From Actinobacteria bacterium UBA2279 (GTDB lineage Bacteria; Actinomycetota; Coriobacteriia; Anaerosomatales; Anaerosomataceae), in the NCBI GenBank assembly GCA_002347365.1, contig DDWT01000002.1:1-9935 (forward strand): 9,935 nt of DNA. The letters run 5' to 3'. Positions 7,150 to 9,935 of this stretch are shown piece by piece. The notes below the pieces were generated by a model. It worked only from the letters and a program-made list of their open reading frames with translations. It searched no databases and was not told the origin of the DNA. Within the stretch, counting starts at the first letter, position 1, and every line of letters starts with the position of its first letter. Both the position numbers and the translations under genes were made by a program.

Positions 7150-7223
7150 GTGACTATTGGGACTCGTTGGTACAGCGAAGCTGCGGCGAGTCCCAATAGG
7201 TACCAACGAGTACCAATAGTCAC
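7150..7223. repeat. 24-bp inverted repeat containing three copies of a 13-mer
   Basis: The arms 7150-7173 and 7200-7223 are reverse complements with one mismatch in 24. The 26-base spacer contains CGAGTCCCAATAG (7187-7199), an exact reverse complement of 7154-7166. It recurs at 7207-7219 as CGAGTACCAATAG, a 20-bp period. The left arm can therefore pair with either of two partners. This looks like a recombinase or regulator binding array, or an RNA with alternative folds. Confidence 0.7.
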
Positions 7224-7235
7224 CAGGTATTTGGG

Positions 7236-7259
7236 CACCAAATCGGACACCAAATCCGG
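7236..7259. repeat. Short tandem repeat, 12-bp period
   Basis: CACCAAATCGG (7236-7246) is followed by CACCAAATCCGG (7248-7259). It lies just right of the large inverted repeat and may belong to the same binding array. Confidence 0.4.
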
Positions 7260-7286
7260 GCCGCGCTTACAGCATGCGTGCCGCTG

Positions 7287-7306
7287 TCAAACCTGGGGCG
7301 TTTCAG
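7287..7306 (+). repeat. Copy B of the ~20-bp edge repeat
   Basis: TCAAACCTGGGGCGTTTCAG matches copy A (6-26) with changes at one internal base and the last base, in the same orientation. It lies about 250 bases past the methyltransferase stop codon. With the inverted copy at 9912-9929 it brackets the methyltransferase/ParB-like pair. A partial fourth copy, CTGTCAAATCTGG, occurs at 7344-7356, compared with CTGTCAAACCTGG at 7284-7296. Confidence 0.65.
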
Positions 7307-7343
7307 TCCGTTTCCTCGCGAAGAGCATGGCAACCATAATGCT

Positions 7344-7356
7344 CTGTCAAATCTGG
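7344..7356 (+). repeat. Partial fourth copy of the edge repeat (left half only)
   Basis: CTGTCAAATCTGG differs at one base from the left part of copy B, 60 bases away in the same orientation. Spaced direct repeats of this kind near an element tip are known for transposase-binding sites, for instance at IS21-family ends. That family assignment is only a guess. Confidence 0.4.
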
Positions 7357-7483
7357 TCGACGTAATCGTACGCGATGCGAACGCCCTCACCTGCTACAAG
7401 CGCTCGAGGCGTGCACCAGATTGGTGAGCGCGAAAGACAGCGCTGACAAATTATGCCATATTCCAGCGACTTCTCACAGAATC

Positions 7484-7501
7484 TCAGTTCCGCAGAACTG
7501 A
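7484..7501 (-). terminator. C(UNCG)G tetraloop hairpin after the methyltransferase gene
   Basis: On the minus strand TCAGTTC-TGCG-GAACTGA forms a 7-bp stem closed by the very stable C(UGCG)G tetraloop. It begins 56 bases past the methyltransferase stop. There is no T-run after it, so it may protect the 3' end of the mRNA rather than terminate transcription by itself. Confidence 0.4.
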
Positions 7502-7557
7502 AGAACCGAACGCGCCTCGCTGGATGCCGAGTGACAAGATCGTGAACATCAGCCTTG

Positions 7558-8388
7558 TCAAGCTGCAGGCACGGTCATCCACCGCGGAGTAATCATGACC
7601 TCTTTGCCGTCTCGCCTCTCAGCCGCACTGTACCGCAGAGAGTACGGACGAACGCACGCCCACGGTTCGTAGAGCGCTCGGATTTCGCTGCAATCGTCGT
7701 AAGTCAGAACCCAGGGCTGGGATTCTCGTCGGTGCAGCGTGCCTGCGAGCGCCCCGTGATAGTCCGAGTCGATACCGTTCAAGTAGAGAAGCGGGCCCTT
7801 CTCGAAATACGGTGGATCGATGAACATGAACACATCAGATGACCCCACACGTTCAACGAAGGTCCGCCCATCATCGTCACTTAGCGCGATGCGACTACCG
7901 TATTCCGAGATTCGCTTGCACCGCTCGACTAGGTCCTTGCGATTGAAGCGTGCGTCAATCTTCCACTTGCCTTGCTGCTCATGGCCACCAATTGGGCCGC
8001 CGTTCACAATTACACCCGATCGATTCGTCCGATTCAGGTAGAATGCGGCGAATCCACGGTCGAAGCGGCCGGAACTCGGAGAACGATAGACCTCGCGCTG
8101 CGTCGTCCATTCCTCAATGGTGAGGGGAATGGTCTCGATCTTGTCCCCGAATTCCTCAGAGCAATGAACAATCGACCACCACAAGTCGGCGATTGCTGGA
8201 TCGGCATCGTTGATTAGGATAGATCTCGCCTCCTCCCTGAGGAGGAGCGTGAGCGCCGCGCCGGCACCGCCAGCAAACGGCTCGGCGAAGGGCATGGCCC
8301 CTAGGCAGTTCATTCGGCGGATGTCTGTCAGGAGTCCCGAGAGCGTTGCTTTGCCACCCGGATATCGAAGTGGGCTAGCGGTCCTCAC
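7558..8388 (-). CDS. D12-class DNA adenine (N6) methyltransferase
   Basis: The 276-residue protein is full length for a Dam/D12-type enzyme, which transfers a methyl group from S-adenosylmethionine to N6 of adenine in a specific DNA site. Visible motifs in order: RYPGGK (8-13, cofactor contact), PFAGGAG (37-43, motif I), INDAD (59-63), FYLNRTNRSGV (116-126), GGPIGG and GKWKIDARFN (130-149, typical of one D12 subgroup), and DPPY (191-194, catalytic motif IV). The GTG start overlaps the stop of the upstream ParB-like gene (GTGA, 4 nt), with GAGGA 6 bases ahead, so the two are probably translationally coupled. No restriction endonuclease is visible nearby. It could be an orphan methyltransferase, the protective half of an unusual restriction or defence pair, or a regulator of methylation-sensitive binding by its partner. 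The recognition site cannot be read from sequence. Confidence 0.93.
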   Translation of the reverse strand: MRTASPLRYPGGKATLSGLLTDIRRMNCLGAMPFAEPFAGGAGAALTLLLREEARSILINDADPAIADLWWSIVHCSEEFGDKIETIPLTIEEWTTQREVYRSPSSGRFDRGFAAFYLNRTNRSGVIVNGGPIGGHEQQGKWKIDARFNRKDLVERCKRISEYGSRIALSDDDGRTFVERVGSSDVFMFIDPPYFEKGPLLYLNGIDSDYHGALAGTLHRRESQPWVLTYDDCSEIRALYEPWACVRPYSLRYSAAERRDGKEVMITPRWMTVPAA

Positions 8389-9875
8389 TTCGAATCCTCG
8401 TCTGTAGTTGTTTGTTCCTGCAACATCATCTTGAAGAGGGGTTCTGCCCTGCTCCAGAAGACCTCCATGTCGCGCTCCGAAGGAAGATCGCGCGGCGAGT
8501 GCACGAAGCTGTGAAGCTCATTTAGAGTGAATGGCGCTGACTTGTCTGACGAGAACGCCTTACTGACCAGGTCATAGTCGCTCCCGGTGAGTTCGCGCTT
8601 CGCAATCTTCAGCACCTCCTTCACGCGCTGTCCAAAAGTCGGGCCGTAGTAGGGTAGTTTGCCGGAAGCCTTCAGGCTCTTGACGAGCGTGTCGTACGCG
8701 CCTTGGCGTTCGAGATAGTCGGTGATTGCGATTTCGGTGAAGACACGGAGTAGCACCGAGCCTCCGTTCGGGAAGTCAGATCCCTTCATTCGGGTCAGTT
8801 CTTCATGGATCTCCCTCACGCGATCGCTGCCGCAATACTCGATCATGAACCTAATCGGAATGATTGGCTTCTTTGTGACGCGCTTTCGCTTTGCCGGCTG
8901 AACTGGAGGAGCCGGAGTTGGACTTGGCGCGTCGGCTGTAATGTCATCCGGTGTGAACTGTCCATTGCGCTTGCGCGGCAGCTCACTGGGCTTCCACTTC
9001 TCGAAGTACTTGCCAATGTCATCCTTGGTGTTGAGGCTGCGCGAATCCCACTTACCGTTGGGATCGGCGACGTCGACGACAAGCTTCTTGAGTCCCTTCT
9101 TGAACTCGCTGGCTGTCGTCGTACCGCGAAGACCGTGATCAGGATCTGGCTCTACCATCAGATACTGACGGCCCACACTGGAATCAAACACTCTCTCGAT
9201 GGTTGAGAACATCTGGGCCCGCGGGCCCTCAACGCGTGCTCGAACATCAGCAGGGAGGTCAAGTGCGCGCACCATCGCGACAATCGCCCGACGTTGTCGA
9301 GCCTTCTGCACGTCTTTCGCCTCAAACCCGAGCTCGCTCTCAAGCTCCTCGATGGTGTATCCGTCCTCCAACCGATCAAGAATGAACTGCGCTCTGTCTT
9401 CCGCCGACCAGGCCACAACCGCATTGCTCTGATGGCGCCCCGCAACGACTCGATTCGCATCCCGGCGGCTGGGCGCGACGACGCAAGGGACGAATGTCAG
9501 CGGTCGCGATGCTTTCCACGAGGCCGATATCTTCTCCATCTTGCTTCGATGTGGTGCGTCAACAAGTTCCGGGTCCACGAGCGTCTTGAGGGCAGCTAAG
9601 CGTCGGTTGCCCTCCACCACGACGTAGTCGCCGCCCTCCACCACGACCAACAGTGGCTCATTCTGGAAGTAGCCGCGAGTGGCGATGCTCTTGGCAACTT
9701 CAATGGCATTCTCAGTATCGAAGAGATAGCCAATAATCTCGCGAGGGGTCAATTTGCGACGATCTTGGCCGAGTCGTGGATTCAGCGCATCAAAATGAAG
9801 CGACTGAATCTTCAGCGGCTGTTGATCCCATTCTTCATTAGACACGTGCTTAGCCTTCCCCCTCCGGAAGCTCAT
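8385..9875 (-). CDS. ParB-like N-terminal-domain protein with HEPN-like C-terminal helical domain
   Basis: The product is 496 residues from the ATG at 9875. A ParB/Srx-type domain spans ~21-135, with NPR (32-34) and the ParB box VVVEGNRRLAAL (85-96, corresponding to GERRxxA in ParB). A second segment, GRHQSNAVVAW (146-156), and a helix-turn-helix-like region (~160-195) match a ParB-type DNA-binding core. After a Pro/Lys-rich linker (~315-338) comes a helical domain (~340-486) ending in LNELHSFVHSPRDLPSERD, which resembles C-terminal HEPN-like bundles of defence-associated proteins; no RxxxxH nuclease motif was found there. Canonical chromosome-partition ParBs are about 300 residues, and no ParA is present, so a segregation role is unlikely. 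ParB-fold proteins can bind or cleave CTP/ATP, and some are nucleases. The start is uncertain: TTG 9911 or GTG 9845 (AAGG 8 bases before) are alternatives. The gene is coupled to the methyltransferase. Confidence 0.85.
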   Translation of the reverse strand: MSFRRGKAKHVSNEEWDQQPLKIQSLHFDALNPRLGQDRRKLTPREIIGYLFDTENAIEVAKSIATRGYFQNEPLLVVVEGGDYVVVEGNRRLAALKTLVDPELVDAPHRSKMEKISASWKASRPLTFVPCVVAPSRRDANRVVAGRHQSNAVVAWSAEDRAQFILDRLEDGYTIEELESELGFEAKDVQKARQRRAIVAMVRALDLPADVRARVEGPRAQMFSTIERVFDSSVGRQYLMVEPDPDHGLRGTTTASEFKKGLKKLVVDVADPNGKWDSRSLNTKDDIGKYFEKWKPSELPRKRNGQFTPDDITADAPSPTPAPPVQPAKRKRVTKKPIIPIRFMIEYCGSDRVREIHEELTRMKGSDFPNGGSVLLRVFTEIAITDYLERQGAYDTLVKSLKASGKLPYYGPTFGQRVKEVLKIAKRELTGSDYDLVSKAFSSDKSAPFTLNELHSFVHSPRDLPSERDMEVFWSRAEPLFKMMLQEQTTTDEDSK

Positions 9876-9892
9876 CGTGAGTAATGTCTCAT

Positions 9893-9904
9893 GTTCGGCC
9901 GAAC
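9893..9904. promoter_or_regulatory. Operator-like 12-nt palindrome before the ParB-like gene
   Basis: GTTCGGCCGAAC is a perfect palindrome 17 bases upstream of the ATG at 9875 and directly beside repeat copy C. It could be an autoregulatory site for the ParB-like protein. It is not the actinobacterial LexA box, which has the halves in the opposite order (GAAC-N4-GTTC). A confident -10/-35 pair is not visible. Confidence 0.4.
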
Positions 9905-9911
9905 GACACAA

Positions 9912-9929
9912 AGTGAAACGCCCCGGGTT
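9912..9929 (-). repeat. Copy C of the edge repeat, inverted
   Basis: On the minus strand this is AACCCGGGGCGTTTCACT, identical over 18 bases to copy A at the other edge. It sits immediately upstream of the ParB-like gene. With copy A it would make inverted termini of the entire window; with copy B it brackets only the ParB-like/methyltransferase pair. Confidence 0.7.
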
Positions 9930-9935
9930 CCACGT

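Noticed and set aside
7113..7223. Functional tRNA gene on the minus strand
   Set aside because: Only a T-arm/acceptor-like 3' end can be drawn; the T-stem is mispaired and there is no matching 5' acceptor, D-arm or anticodon arm.
7150..7260. CRISPR array suspected from clustered repeats
   Set aside because: Repeats are 12-13 bp, partly inverted, with no regular spacers of constant size and no cas genes in the window.
6841..7365. Plus-strand frame of 174 codons spanning the structured intergenic region
   Set aside because: It runs through the hairpin, the tRNA-like element and the inverted repeats and overlaps the Fic tail in another frame. Segments like GAPKGIRIL are typical of spurious translations across tRNA ends.
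8385..9911. Chromosome or plasmid partition locus (parAB)
   Set aside because: There is a ParB-like domain but no ParA ATPase, the protein is much longer than partition ParBs, and its partner gene is a methyltransferase.

Overview
The window is high-GC bacterial DNA with dense, mostly leftward-reading genes. GTG starts and GA-rich Shine-Dalgarno sites recur. A secreted right-handed beta-helix/RHS protein with a jelly-roll-like N-terminal domain, together with the base composition, suggests a high-GC Gram-positive, possibly an environmental actinomycete of the Coriobacteriia type. That placement is an inference from protein style; there is no rRNA or marker gene here.

Layout. (1) 1-409: no convincing gene. 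It begins with a 20-bp repeat (copy A) and holds a doubtful short reading frame and a hairpin downstream of the next gene. (2) 410-6429, minus strand: a two-gene unit. First is a 1867-residue exported protein (signal peptide, jelly-roll-like domain, two-part beta-helix, YD/RHS shell, RHS core, 109-residue hydrophobic tip). A three-helix membrane protein of about 123 residues follows 44 bases later. This is the arrangement expected of an RHS polymorphic toxin and its immunity protein, with a membrane-acting tip. (3) 6430-6540: leader DNA of the RHS gene, with a perfect 16-nt palindrome and G-rich repeats. (4) 6543-6902, plus strand: the detached C-terminal end of a Fic-family protein, a broken gene. 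(5) 6903-7557: about 650 bases without a gene but rich in structure: a perfect 10-bp hairpin, a tRNA-3'-end-like sequence, a 24-bp inverted repeat made of reiterated 13-mers, a second copy of the terminal repeat (copy B) and a UNCG hairpin. It reads like the scarred junction of integrated elements. (6) 7558-9911, minus strand: a ParB-like DNA-binding protein and a D12-class adenine DNA methyltransferase overlapping by 4 nt (GTGA). (7) The right edge carries an operator-like palindrome and a third copy of the 18-20-bp repeat in inverted orientation (copy C).

The two functional modules are a probable contact-dependent or secreted toxin/immunity pair and a coupled ParB-like/adenine methyltransferase pair with no recognisable restriction nuclease. 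The latter lies between inverted copies of a short repeat, so it could be a small mobile epigenetic or defence cassette. That is the most promising candidate for something undescribed, but function and mobility are inferred, not shown.
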